Shown here: in pieces, positions 49,492 to 60,699 of the stretch
How positions within the stretch are numbered: position 1 is the stretch's first letter
Layout of the letters: every line of letters begins with the position of its first letter
Assembly: GCA_001949185.1 (NCBI GenBank)
Contig: BDGG01000014.1
Location: forward strand, 876,504-940,503
Reading direction: 5' to 3'
Source of the DNA: Ramazzottius varieornatus
Taxonomy: Eukaryota > Tardigrada > Eutardigrada > Parachela > Ramazzottiidae
DNA length: 64,000 nucleotides
The notes under the pieces: model-generated
Told to the model about the DNA's origin: nothing
What the model saw: only the letters and a program-made list of their open reading frames with translations
Database searches by the model: none
Program-made: the position numbers and the translations under genes

Positions 49492-52400
49492 TTACAGATC
49501 TTCATCCTCCCTTACAGTAATAATACTATTTTTATCGATGCTCTTGAGTCGATTATCAAGGGCTGCGGTGAATTTCCCTTTGAATTGAGCTTCGGTGGTA
49601 GGCACGTTAGTCAATTTTCCGCCAGCTGTGCTTTTCTGCTGTGCAGCAAATTTATGGACATGTTCTGTGGAAGATAAAACACCATGCATGATCAGCCATA
49701 CGCACATTTTATTCTGTCTTCACGACATCGGACTGCGACCAAGGTGGTTTTGGAGTGCGACGTTGCATTCACATTAAGGCCAAAAGCAACAAAGCGAAGC
49801 ATTTGCTGATGGCTTACCTAAGAAACTTTCGAAGTGTTTCTTTCCGAACATTACAAATCCGACACCTTTCACCATCTGCCAGTACCAAAAAATCTTCCGA
49901 AGGAACCAGGATGTTGCACATTAGCTTCCGGGCGTATTCGTCCATATCTTTCGCTTTTTCCTGCAGCTCTTGTAATTTTCGCTTCTTCACCAAGATGGAG
50001 GATTTTCCCAGGCGCTGGTAGATCGCCTTATCGACTTTCTTCTCGTCTTTGAGGAACGACCACTTGATTTCCGGCACTAAAGACAAGACACAGAATGGTT
50101 ATTTTAGAAGATTTAAAGCCGAGAAATATGGTTGAACGAAATTCACACAGCTTTAAGCTTCGGCTTCCGCTCTTTGACTGCTCCCAGTTCCCTTAGCTTC
50201 TGCTCGTACTCTGAAAAACAGAAATCTCGGCAAAAAAATTCAAACAGGTCACTTTCTAAGCGGCGTGCGCTGTCAGCCAACAACACAATAAACTTGCGCC
50301 GCTTGGAAAAATTGAATACGACAGAGTGCCTCCCCGAAGTGGTGTTCGCTTTCAGTGACTATACCGGGAAACGTGCGCCGCTTAGGGAACCAGACCCACT
50401 AGTTCAGTTTCCCAATGGCGCACGCTTTCAGCCAATCACACGGTAAATGTGCGCCACCTTGGAAAAATAAATTCGACAATCTGGTGTCTCAAAGAGGCGC
50501 TTACTTGTAGCCTGCAATACTGGAAACGTGCGCCACTTTGGAAAACAAACCCGACCCGATCATCTCAAGGTGGCGCGTGCTGTCCGGTATATACCTGGGC
50601 ATAATGCGTCTTTTCAGTACACAAACCCTCTGCAGCATTTTCAACCCGCATCCAATCGTTTTCCTCACTCGAAATATTGATAATTTGTGATATGTGTAAT
50701 GTCTTACCTTTCGCTTTCTTGAGATGATAGACCCGTAAAGCCTTGTATTTCTCGGTCTCATCCATTTCACTGGTCGCAGTAATCGGAAGAGTAGATTGTT
50801 GAATGCCGTCCGGCATCTCTGCAGACCAAAACTAAATTCGTTAATCTCGATAGTATATCAAATTTCATCGTTCAAGGTTCGGTTCACGCGCCTGGCCTTA
50901 TTATTGGCCGGGACAAAGTTTTTAGCCACTGGCCGAAAGCGGTAACGCTTTGATTGATTGTCCGTTTAGCCGGAAGATGCCGCTTTCGGCCAGTGGCCAG
51001 AAATTTTGTCCCGGCCAATAATTAGGTCAGGCGCGTGCACCTTTTTCCTCATTGCTAACCGACTTTTCCTGTGGATTGTCTATAGGCAACCCGTTCAGAC
51101 TCTCCGAACGATTTCTGGCTGAAAATTAAGCAGTCAAAATTCAAACCGAAAATGGAGAAGGAAAATATGATACCACACTGTCGGACTAAAAGTCAAGTTT
51201 ACCTGCATCAGGCGCTTTTTTCCTACGACTGTTTCCGTCTGAATCTGTCTCAGAGTCCAAGCCGCGATAAATATTCTCCCGCGCTGGAACAAAATCACCG
51301 TAAACAGTGCGACTTGAAAAGGCGGAGCAGTGAGATTGAGATTAACCTTTTACTCTGTTCCGATGCAAAGCCAGGCTAAGCGCTGTATGAACAGAGTTCG
51401 AAAAATGCGGCAAGAGCGCCAGAGAAAAAGAGGGTATATAAAACAAAAACAACCAACTTTTTCGTTTTTAAAATCTCAAAATCTAAACCAGCAGAAGTAC
51501 ATCTACGTTGTTCTTGCACCACATGAAATTCGAGAAGTTTAGCCCGCTCAGATAGTTCTTAAAACTCAACAAGCTATTTACATGAAGAGCAGATGGACAA
51601 AAAAGGCTATCTTTGAGCAATGCCTCGGCGATGTACGCAAACGAGCCGGAAGTGGACTCAAGAAGCTTGCAGGACAGTGGAGCGGTGGAGACAGGCAGCA
51701 TTATCAGGATTTTGGCTTGACTCCTTGTTTTCAAGTTCCGGCTTGATTCTTGGCTCTTCAGCAGACGATTACCGTTGGCAAAATTACCAGTCCAAATTCG
51801 AAAGACGTTCACCAGGAGGTTTTCACAGCGTCGATGCCAGAGTGGCTTCCATGCGACTTCTTGCAAATGCTGGCAGTATCGCTTGAAGTCTGGATCGTGC
51901 CTGTCTTTGTCTGCTCGGCTCAATCGGATGTTCTGCAGGAACTTCTTTTGAATGGATTCCAGCTGTCTTTGCAGGCTCTTGATCGTAGGGAACCAGCATG
52001 ACGAGGCATAGTCGTGGACTGCTCTTACGAGGCTCTTGTAAAGAAGCTGCTTCACTGCTCGATATCGTTGGGGAAAGAACGCGTTGACAGCGTACAATCT
52101 TTGCCTGCACTTGGCCGTCACTTTGTCCACTTGGGCTGTCCATTCGAGCTTGCTTGAGAATGTTATGCCGAGGCAAACTGCTTCATTCACCAAAGGGATC
52201 TTCTTGCCACTAATCACGTAGTATTCGCCTGGAACCTTCACACTCTTGTCCCGCTTGTTCGAGATCCGGAGGTGCTGCGACTTTTCCGGATTGGTTTCCA
52301 GGCCGACTTCTTTACACCATGCTTCTAACCGTTGGAGATCTTGCTGGAGGACAACGCAGTCTTCATGTTTCTTGATTGTTCGAGACAGAACAATGTCATC

Positions 52401-55400
52401 GGCGTACTGCATGACCGTGGAACTGATGCTTTTGGCTAGGCTGTTAACGGCAATGGTGAAGAGAAGTGGGCCAAGAATTGAACCCTGCGGCACACCAGAT
52501 GGGACAGATTGTTCCGACGAGAAATGTCCCTCAACCACGACTCTTTGGCTCCTTCCTTTCAAGTAATCAGACAGCAAACCTTTCATCTCACCATTCACTC
52601 CATGACTTGACAGGCTAGTGACGATGGACGAGTGCGGAAGCTTGTCGAAGGCTTTCGAACAGTCCAAACAAACCACGTCTTCTTCGTCTCTTTGTAAGAG
52701 GGCTTGCGAGTATTGGTGAGCCATATGGAGCAACTGCATTTCCGTCGACCTCTGCTTTCTGAATCCGTACTGCGTATCTGAAAGTAGATTATTCTTATCA
52801 AGATAGTTAGATGACTCGGCACAATCTTCTCGAACAGCTTGGATAATGGTGGTAGAAGGGAGATGGGACGAAAGGAAGAGCTGCCCTTCTTTGGTATTGG
52901 TACCACTTCGGCCTGCTTCCACGTTGTGGGGAATTCTCTTTTGCTGACGATCAGGTTGAACAGTCTTGACAAGGGACATACTACGGATGTTCCCGCGATC
53001 TTGAGTAGCTGGTTGGTTATCAGGAAGGAACCAGCAGCTTTAGCAGAGTCTAGGCGTTGGATTTGTTTCAAGATCACCGAGGTAGTGAAGTGAAGTGGCG
53101 GGCAGTGGGGTGTCTCTGGGGGCTCAACGCGTATCGGCTCACCATGGCTAACGGTTGATGGCAGGCAGTGGCGTGGACTGGCAGAGTACACTTTGGAGAA
53201 TTCTTGGCTGATAAACTCGGCTTTGTCTTGCGGATCTACGATGTACTTCTCATCATGACCAGGTATCGGGATAGGCGGGATAGATGCAGCGGAGGTGTTC
53301 TTCTTAACATGTTTCCAGACTGCTCGGGGATTTCTGCGGGATGCTTTTGCGATGCCATAAAGACGACGATGCTTGTCAGACTGGATGATTCTTCTCTTGC
53401 TAACTTCGAGCTCCTTCCAACTTGAATAATCTGCTTGATCCCTTGTTCTTCTCCATTTCTTAAAGGCACTTCCACATCTTCGCAAGCTATCAATAGCTCT
53501 TTCGGAGAGGGAAGGACGATGAAGACGCTTGGCTCCGACAGATTTCAACTGAAAAGCACTCTTCGCAGCAGCGATGAATTTATCCTGAAAAACAGTAACG
53601 GCAACATCGACATTGCACATCAAATCAAACACCTGGCCCCAATCAATCGATGATAGTGCAGTCTTGAAAACATTGATATTCTCCCCGTCAATTTTCCACA
53701 CCAGCTTTGGCTTCGTCTTGAAGTTCGGAGTCATAAGCATCAGCTTGGTTTCGATGGCTTGATGGTCACATGTAGCTGAAGGTGGGTTAACGATCCTGGT
53801 GTTGCGAACGAAGCCCAGTTGGGTAACGAAGAGCTGGTCGAGTGATGATTCGCTTCGTCCCCGCTTTCGAGTGGTGCCTTTCACTTTCTGCCACAGTTTA
53901 AACTCGTTCTTCAACTGGATCAAATCCCTGTCCCTTTCCGACTTTCCACTTGTATCGCCATCCCAGACTATGGACAATTAAAGTCACCAACTAGGAGAAT
54001 ATTCCGCCGTAAGAATGGTGGAAAGAGCTCCATCGACGTGCGAAGCTTCGAGAAGACTTGGGCATCATAAGCTGGCGCATAAACTACTCCGATCAGGACG
54101 TTCAAACGCAAGCAAATCAGCTTGATCCACATCACCTCCACACCGTCTACTTCCAGGCTCTCCATTCTGACAGCTTGTAGCCCCTTCTTGATGGCGATGG
54201 CTACTCCTCCTCCCGCTTGCTTCTTGCATCCTTCTCGATCCTTCCGGAAGAGATTGTAATGTTCAGGGTCAGCAATCAAACAATCAGGGGTAGAGTTGTC
54301 TGCCCAAGCTTCGACCAACGCGACGATATCCGCCTTCTTCTCGCCCATCCATCTCTTGGTCTCCTCGCTTTTGCTTCTTGATGCCATTGACGTTTCCGTA
54401 CAAGAACGTCAGCTTCTTCCCGATTTCACCTGAAAACTCAAGAGGAGGCATCTCGCAGTCGATAATGTTCCCGTTGTGACAGGCATATGGAGTTTGCTTT
54501 GGATTGGTGTTCAGTTCGATGTTGATTCTCGTTTTGAGCCGTCAGACGCACAGACGGAATTCGTCAAGCGAATACTGGCAGACGCGTCAGAAGCGAAATA
54601 CTTGGTGGCGGGTGATGTGGCGATATCGTATGATGAGAAAACGAAAGGTCCGATACTGCAGGTGGTGAAGGATCCGATGTTCACGCCGGATGGTTGGAAA
54701 GCTTTAGGTCGGGTCTCCAGTCATCGGCAACACGCCAGGCAGTTGCTGAAGGCGGCGGGAAGGATGAGAGAGTGTAGTCCGAAGATGGTGGTGTACCACC
54801 AACGTGGTGATCCTGACGAGCATGAGGAGGAAGAATCAGAGGACGAAGGAAATGACTTGCTGATGGCCATGGCTCTAAATGTGCATTAGGAGAGTAATAT
54901 GATATATCTAAATATGAAGATTGACGAAGTCGATCGGTATCATTCGAAGGTATTATTGAGTAAGAACTGACCTGAAACTATTATTTGATATTTGAAAATT
55001 TCACTTACCCTCTGGTCCGCGTGCCCAGTCATTTTCACTCCACTCTTGTTCATTGACATAGTCTTGGAATTCCGCAATGTCGGACTTGCCATCTTCACTG
55101 TCCACATTATATGTCTTACGCGCGTCTCTGTCCGCACCAGATGATGGCCTCGAAGAGAGGCTGCTTTCACCTGACGATTCCAAGGTTGACCGTGTTCTCT
55201 TCGTGCCCTTCCGCAAAGGCATCTTCAGCCTTCTGCGGCCGACTATCTTTGTAATTGGTCCAGGTCCTTCGTCTTTATCGCTTCCTTCGTCTTCTCCACC
55301 ACCCTTATGATCCTGTCGATTACCGCGAATCCCACTGCTGAACAACCGTTGATTATTCAACTCATTGCGCTTGTTCCGTTCAGATTCCGTCCGATCGAGG

Positions 55401-56008
55401 TTGGTCATCCGCTGACTTCGCTGTGCTGGCTTATTCTTTTTCTCTTTCTGAAATAAAACAAAAGCATGGATAAAGAGAATATTCGGGAAAGTTTAAATTG
55501 AAAACATCTATTGAACCAATAAGTGCAAATACAAAATGAGAATTCGGATCCGCTCACCTCCGATTGGCGAATTCCTTCCAGTGTATCGAACAGGGCATTG
55601 ACTTTCATCTCGTCAGAATCGACCTCGATTATGATGGCTTTGGAAATCTGATAGTTCGCGTCCCATTTAGCTCGGACATGGATTCCCTTCTCCTGCTCCG
55701 TCTTTCCAACCAACTCATCGCTGTAGTTGTGTCTTTCAGTCATGAACTCTTCGGTTAGTTCCTGTGGAGTTCTGACCTGGTAGTATCCATCTTCGTACTT
55801 CAGCAGGGTGTGTCCCAAGAACCGTAAGCACAAAGTTAGAGGTAGAAAAATATCACAGCGGAATCGAAAGATCAAATAACTCACTGCCGGCCTCCCGAGT
55901 GTTGTTGAGGATAGCTTTGAACAGTGCAGAGTTCCCCTTGTCTCTTTCCGGATCAGAAGTCGCTATGTTTCTCTTGGCCCTCTTCGCTCTCTGGCTCTGT
56001 TTGCCCAT
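49492..56008 (-). CDS. Unrecognised multi-exon, highly charged coiled-coil protein
   Basis: Not recognised. From the ATG at 56,008 comes a basic start (MGKQSQRAKRAKRN). A segment at about 55,830-55,560 follows with KYEDGYYQVRTPQELTEEF, then RAKWDANYQISKAIIIEVDSD. Next is a long polar exon, about 55,441-55,007 (KGGGEDEGSDKDEGPG, KMPLRKGTKRTRS, Ser-rich and acidic), ending GPE-G at a GTAAGT. A phase-1 join fits an exon at 50,826-50,708 (EMPDGIQQSTLPI, then KALRVYHLKKAK). Then come EYEQKLRELGAVKERKPKLK (about 50,207-50,146), a Lys/Glu-rich helical exon at about 50,078-49,818 (LVKKRKLQELQEKAKDMDEYARKL, then ERCRICNVRKETLRK with a CxxC pair) and a last exon ending IITVREDEDL at 49,492. The 4.2-kb intron hosts a LINE and a MITE. 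Joining both halves in one gene rests on matching phase and strand only; the exon 1/2 and 49.8/50.1 kb joints are unsolved. Confidence 0.45.
50255..50600. repeat. Cluster of four to five GTGCGCC hairpin repeats
   Basis: Hairpins follow each other at about 50,256-50,311, 50,333-50,388, 50,410-50,465 and 50,490-50,546, with a further half copy at 50,570-50,592. Each has a left arm like AAGTGGCGCAYGCTTTCAG and a right arm GTGCGCC(A/G)C(T/C)T followed by TGGAAAA or similar. All lie in one intron of the unrecognised gene. Confidence 0.75.
50881..51041. mobile_element. 161-bp MITE with ~60-bp inverted arms
   Basis: The left arm starts GGTTCACGCGCCTGGCCTTA and runs through TTATTGGCCGGGACAAA and CCACTGGCCGAAAGC. 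The right arm is its complement with a handful of changes, ending at GCGCGTGCACC. It sits in an intron of the unrecognised minus-strand gene, 0.4 kb from the LINE. Confidence 0.75.
51483..54470 (-). mobile_element. CR1/Jockey-like non-LTR retrotransposon (LINE), 5'-truncated and frameshifted
   Basis: The apurinic endonuclease part begins near 54,470 (KKLTFLYGNVNGIKKQ). After a frame change it gives KKADIVALVEAW, then GGGVAIAIKKGLQAV, VVYAPAY and NILLVGDFN. A one-base shift at about 53,985 leads to SLDQLFVT, which completes the domain. The reverse transcriptase follows: RPISLLPPLSKLFEKIV, a second shift near 52,830, then YGFRKQRSTEMQLL, VVCLDCSKAFDKLPH, GVPQGSILGPLLF and the catalytic QYADDIVL, intact. 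The C-terminal part has the CR1-like LLYKSLVRAVHDYASSCW and ends at 51,483. An ORF1 (gag) was not found. With three frame changes it cannot be autonomous. It has the same orientation as the gene whose intron it occupies. Confidence 0.88.
54476..54889 (+). CDS. Unrecognised 137-codon open frame beside the LINE
   Basis: An open frame on the opposite strand to the LINE and the surrounding gene, ending in TAG at 54,887. It reads as a mixed, protein-like sequence (SDAQTEFVKRILADASEAK, LVAGDVAISYDEKTKGP, SPKMVVYHQRGD) with a strongly acidic end (EHEEEESEDEGND). No family was recognised. Its start abuts the 5' end of the LINE, so the insertion may have truncated an older gene or element ORF. It could also be spurious. 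Confidence 0.3.
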   Translation: MTGIWSLLWIGVQFDVDSRFEPSDAQTEFVKRILADASEAKYLVAGDVAISYDEKTKGPILQVVKDPMFTPDGWKALGRVSSHRQHARQLLKAAGRMRECSPKMVVYHQRGDPDEHEEEESEDEGNDLLMAMALNVH

Positions 56009-56219
56009 CTTGAAAGGAACGAAAGACTAGGGAAAGAGTCAATCTAAGAATGTCCGAGACACAAACTCCATTAAAAGTAAGCTTATTAAGAGCAACTGAC
56101 GAGCCTCAACCGTTAGCCAGCGCACAAAGAGTACCGGGGCAGCGTTCTCGGTGCTAAGCTTGTATATGCGTTACTTTCAGTGACGCAGTACCGGACAATT
56201 GTTCAGTCGAAATGGTTAC

Positions 56220-56557
56220 GAGGTAAAACTAGCGGAGTTGTCCAATGTAAAGTGCATGGTGGAGTTGACCACCCTCGATCTCATCATTCAGTGATCAGAT
56301 TTCGGTGCGTTTGGGTTTATCCGATAGGAAAAGATGTCCGCTGTTTTTTTCAAACATAGTAGGCACGGAAGAAGATCGGATTTATTGATAGACATCCGTT
56401 GGGAAGAGGGACGATCAACACAATGTTAAAAAGCCAGTTTTCGAAAAATCAGCTGATTTTAATCAATCAAGTAACGATACAGACGCGTGTGTGAACTTTC
56501 AGGGTGGACAACTCCACCATGCGATTTTACATTGGACAACTCCGCTAGTTTTACCTC
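56220..56557. mobile_element. 338-bp MITE with ~60-bp inverted arms
   Basis: The left arm begins GAGGTAAAACTAGCGGAGTT and continues GTCCAATGTAAA, GCATGGTGGAGTTG, CCACCCT. The right arm is the complement, with one or two indels, ending GTTTTACCTC at 56,557. It lies between the start codons of the unrecognised gene (56,008, minus) and the transposase-like gene (56,698, plus). Confidence 0.75.
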
Positions 56558-56697
56558 ATAATCATTTTAGATTGATGACCAAACACTCTGAGGACATTTC
56601 TGATCAACATCTAATTTTGATTCAAATATGATTGATTGCGGAATGTTCCAGAAAGTTTTATCGGAATTATTATTGTGGTTCCTTCTCTGCATAAATT

Positions 56698-59475
56698 ATG
56701 GAACGGCAGAGACTTTCTAGATTTTATATCCAGTTAAACTTAGCGAAGAAGTGGGCGGCATCGAATGAGCAAGACGGAGCGAGGCAGGGAGAAGCCAGAA
56801 GAGTCAGTCGGCCTCTACCTGTCTCTGAGGATATTAATTTATCACCTGTCGTCCGGTCCACCACACCTGAGCCGGAATATGTTGACAATGACAACGACAT
56901 TTACAGCGATAAAGATGACAAGTCGTCCGACGACATCATCGACGAGATGGAATCAGAAAGCGACGATGCGGATTCAGACATAGGTAAGATGTATATCTGT
57001 ATGCGTGGTAGCACTTAAATCAACATGGGCAGTTATTGATTGATCAGGCTGTCTTAACAGAGCCAATTCTGGTCGAACGTTTAGGGAGTAGTGCTTCGCA
57101 ATCAGCTAAACAAGACGGATGGACAATTCCCGATATCTGCGCGTTGATGCTATACACCGTAAAGAGCAACGGAGTGACCAACTCAACTCTGGACAAGTTC
57201 CTAAAGATAGTAGCGCTGGTAATAAATGGAGAGAGGAACATGGAAGATGGACTGAGTGGAAAGAAGTTCCCGGCTAATGTCCGGTCTGTGAAGAGGATGT
57301 TAGAAATATCCCACGAAGACCAGTGGAAGGTGGTTCACATAATGTCCCACAAAACGGATTGTACGGAAGAAAGGCCAAGACGTTCCTACAACCGAGATAT
57401 GTGGTTACACACTACGTGACCACGAGAATCCAGCACGAAAGACCTACATCTGTGACCTGTGCCAAGCTGAATGGGACCACAAAATTATGGAGAAGGACGG
57501 GAACCATTTCGTAGTCGCGTCTCTACACTGGATACTGTCCAATGTATTGGACAGATACGGTGGGAAAATCCGCACGTCTGCTATAGCTGATGGTGTAACT
57601 AACGTGATGTACGACGTCAGGGACGGTGACAGGTGGAAGAATATGAGGCTGATAGGAACCGACCTGGTAATTTCTGTCCACGCTGATTCCGCAGCCATCA
57701 GCAAGAGTACTCAACGCAAGATGTACCTAATCTTCATCCACCTTCTCAACCTGCCGATTGGTCTGCGCCGTAACATGTGGCCATTGTTCTTGGTGTGGGT
57801 GGGGGAAGCGTTACCGAAGGATCGAGAAGCATTCCTGATGGAGCTGTCTCTGCAGTTGAACGCTCTTCAAAAGGGATCGGCTGGCTTTCAGCCTGTGAGT
57901 TGGAAAGACATGGAAGGACGGATGAAGGAGTCATCAACTTACTTGCATTCCGTGTGGTCGGACACGCCTGAAAGGGCTGCAATTAATGGCCAATTCTCCC
58001 ACGCCGCAGCACAAGAATGCATCTACTGCACTCAGGTAATCCCTTGCCATACCGATTTCGGCCAAGTTCTAAGACCTACTCTCTATTTATAGACTGCTGA
58101 ATGTATAGATCACGTGATGTGCTACAAGTACAAGAAGAATCCTGTGCTGAAATCACACGATGAGGTAGTAACGTTATCCACTAAATGGCACACTCTAACC
58201 CTCTCCGAGCAGAAGAAGATACACGAAGACCGAAGCGTCGGAGGTTTCAAGCGCCCTTCCCTCGTACATCATTGGAGGAATTTTAACATGGTCGAAGGTT
58301 TCGCACAGGACGTAATGCATCAGATGGACGAAGGCCTGTCCAAGTTCTTCCTGAAAGCCATTGTTGAAGGGACAGATGCTATGAAGTTGACGAAAAACCA
58401 GATAAATGAGATTGACCGTAGATGGCTGTCCATCACAGTTCCCGGTCACGACAACAGGAAACTGCGTTCCATCCGCACATACAAGCAGTGGAAAGCACAT
58501 GAGCTGCGCTTTTTTCTGCAACATGGCGATCCGTTTGTAACAAGAGGGATCGTCCCCAAAGCGTTCCATAACATCTTGCGTTTGGCGAGCTCCATTGCTT
58601 GGTCTTGCACGCAGGACTCAGTCACCCGCGATGACGTCACGAAGATCGAAAGATTAAGCTCTGATTTTTTGCAGAATTTCGAAAAGTATTTCGGCGTTGG
58701 CTTGATGAAATATTCCGTCCACGTGGTCCAGCATATACCCATGGCGCTCAATTTATTCGGCCCTCTGCATCTGGTGTCCTGTTATGGGCCCGAAAGCGAA
58801 ATCGGAAAGATCTCCCGCAGAATCTGCGGAACAAATAAAACCACAAAACAGATAATGAACTCCTTCCTTACCCTCACTGAATGCAGCAGCTACCTGAATG
58901 ACGCCATTGCGCCAGATTCGAACAAGGACAAGCTGGTAATACGAACCGCTCTTCACGTCCTGAATTTACCAATGCCCGTGTTTTCTGCGAAAGTCTTGGA
59001 AGGAGTTTGTCGTCTGTTGGGCAGACCACAGCTACTGAGGAACGAAAATGAGCTGAAGTTGCTTCGAAGGTACCCTGACCTTCAGGATGCCAGCCTGCAG
59101 AGCTTCTACAGTTTCAAGAGAGCGCGAGTGGAGAATGGCATCTACATTCGTACGTGTGCGCATAGTGAAAAGTCAGTGCGAAACGAGATCATTATTATCG
59201 ACCAAGACCACGATACTTGGAAAGTTCTGGACATTATCGCGTTCGTGAGAGCGGAAGATCTCCGGGTGGAACGGACCTTTGTCTATGGAGAGAAGATGAA
59301 GAAAGTAGATGAGAATCGAATCGAAGTCGACCATATCTACTCTGTACAAGCTTCCGATAGGAATCGGATGTTTCTTACATCGTCAGTGCGAAAACAGCTG
59401 GTCATACTGCGGGACTTTGACTATGGTCGGCGGATTGTCATTAGCCCTCCCTCGAACATTTATTTTGTGACGTGA
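56698..59475 (+). CDS. CACTA/EnSpm-like transposase gene
   Basis: The first exon (56,698-56,980) ends in an acidic stretch (YVDNDNDIYSDKDDKSSDD) at a GTAAGA donor. A middle part starts at about 57,034 (IDQAVLTEPILVERLG) and runs to SVKRMLEISHEDQ. Between 57,330 and 57,480 two frames must be joined to reach YICDLCQAEWDHK, so there is a small frameshift or an unseen intron. Then comes RWKNMRLIGTDLVISVHADSAAISKSTQRKMYLIFIHLLNLP and CIYCTQ. An intron at about 58,035-58,093 leads to the last exon (HVMCYKYKKNP, then FNMVEGFAQDVMHQMDEGLSKFFLK, and HIPMALNLFGPLHLVSCYGPES). The D-x-H-x-x-x-E-G-type motif before a long helical domain is typical of Tnp2-like CACTA transposases and their animal relatives. 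Terminal repeats were not found; it may be domesticated or slightly broken. The family call is by motif pattern only. Confidence 0.6.
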
Positions 59476-60187
59476 ATTTGGGTGAGCTGTATTGAGTTTA
59501 GATGAGTCCTCAGAGTGGACCGACATTTTGCTTGACCGGTGCCTTCTGTGTATTGCAGGTAACGGCCAACTCCCGTCGCAGTCCGATGCTTGCACCGACG
59601 CAGTCCGATGTTCAGTGCACAGCAAACTCGTTCTACGGCCATGACTGAAATGTTCTTCGTACACATTGTGCAGTTGTGTCCAGTATAAAATACGAAAGTT
59701 GTATTTGCGATTTTGTGTTTTCAGTTTTATAGTAATATGTACTTTGACTAGGAATTGCTTGCATATTCGGGCAAAATTGTGGCGCGTGACGTTCACATGT
59801 TGTATTATACGCGGACGGGTGCGTGGTAAGTTTTAGTTGTACACGTCATAGACCGCACATGCTTCAAACCCCACTGTGTGAGTAACGACACGCAGCCAAG
59901 CTCGGCTCAGCGAGGAGACACTCCGAAACAATGAAGAAGCGAAAAAAACTGCAGAATATATGGGACACACGTGCGCACCTTCCCAGAAAAGTTCCCCCTG
60001 CCTCTGTTCAAGCGCGGATTGCACTGCGTTCTTGCTAGGCCTATCACAGTCAGATGTTCAATTTCTGTGCAGCTCAGTACGAGTGTAGCGTAGTTCGAAA
60101 TAGTTGCCTTGGCTAAGTTTCGAATTTTGAAATCTATCTTATCCCTCATTTGTGTGTAGAATAATCACTGACATCATCTTTTGGACA

Positions 60188-60535
60188 ATGGGCGCCAATA
60201 CGTTTGTTCAAAAGGCGAATATGAGAGTTTCAGTCCCGCAAAATTCGAAGCGAAAATATACCGTTGAACGCATTATTGAACATCACGGAGAAAAGGGTCT
60301 TGGTACTCGTATTTTTTATCACGTAAAGTGGTATGGATACCCGGAATTCAAAAATACTTGGGAGCCTCAGGAATCGCTGGTAGATAGCGGGGACGCAATT
60401 GCTGAATACTGGGAGATAGTTAGGCGTCTGAAAAAATATGACAGCCGTCCTAAACGTGGCGAAACCTACAAGTCCAAGAAGGAGGCATCCAAGGAATATC
60501 TGCGGTTAAAGGACAGGCTGAAGGATGTCTTATAA
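60188..60535 (+). CDS. Chromodomain protein (HP1/CBX-like or transposon-derived)
   Basis: From the ATG at 60,188 (MGANTFVQKANMR) a 115-residue frame holds one chromodomain: KRKYTVERIIEHHGEKG, then IFYHVKWYGYPEFKNTWEP and SGDAIAEYWE. The aromatic cage residues are present (Tyr of KYTVE, Trp of KWYG, Tyr of WYGY/Trp of NTWEP), so binding to methylated histone lysine is plausible. A basic C-terminal tail (KKYDSRPKRGETYKSKKEA) follows and no chromoshadow domain is present. It starts 0.7 kb after the CACTA-like gene on the same strand, so it could be a small host HP1-like protein, part of the transposon, or a piece of an integrase. A downstream exon is possible but not seen. Confidence 0.7.
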   Translation: MGANTFVQKANMRVSVPQNSKRKYTVERIIEHHGEKGLGTRIFYHVKWYGYPEFKNTWEPQESLVDSGDAIAEYWEIVRRLKKYDSRPKRGETYKSKKEASKEYLRLKDRLKDVL

Positions 60536-60609
60536 GAAGACCCAGGTTAGTGAAATTTTATTGAAATAGTCGGCCTATATGTTGAACGTCGGCATATCGC
60601 TTCACCCGG

Positions 60610-60678
60610 ATCGCCATCTCAAGTGGCTCACTTTTCCGCTGTTACTGCCCGAAAGTATGCGCCATTTCGGAAAACAGT
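60610..60678. repeat. GTGCGCCACTT-family hairpin after the chromodomain gene
   Basis: The left arm is CTCAAGTGGCTCAC and the right arm is TATGCGCCATTTCGGAAAA. The order and the A-run after the right arm match the intronic copies. Confidence 0.55.
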
Positions 60679-60699
60679 ATGGACGAGTTCATTTGCCGA

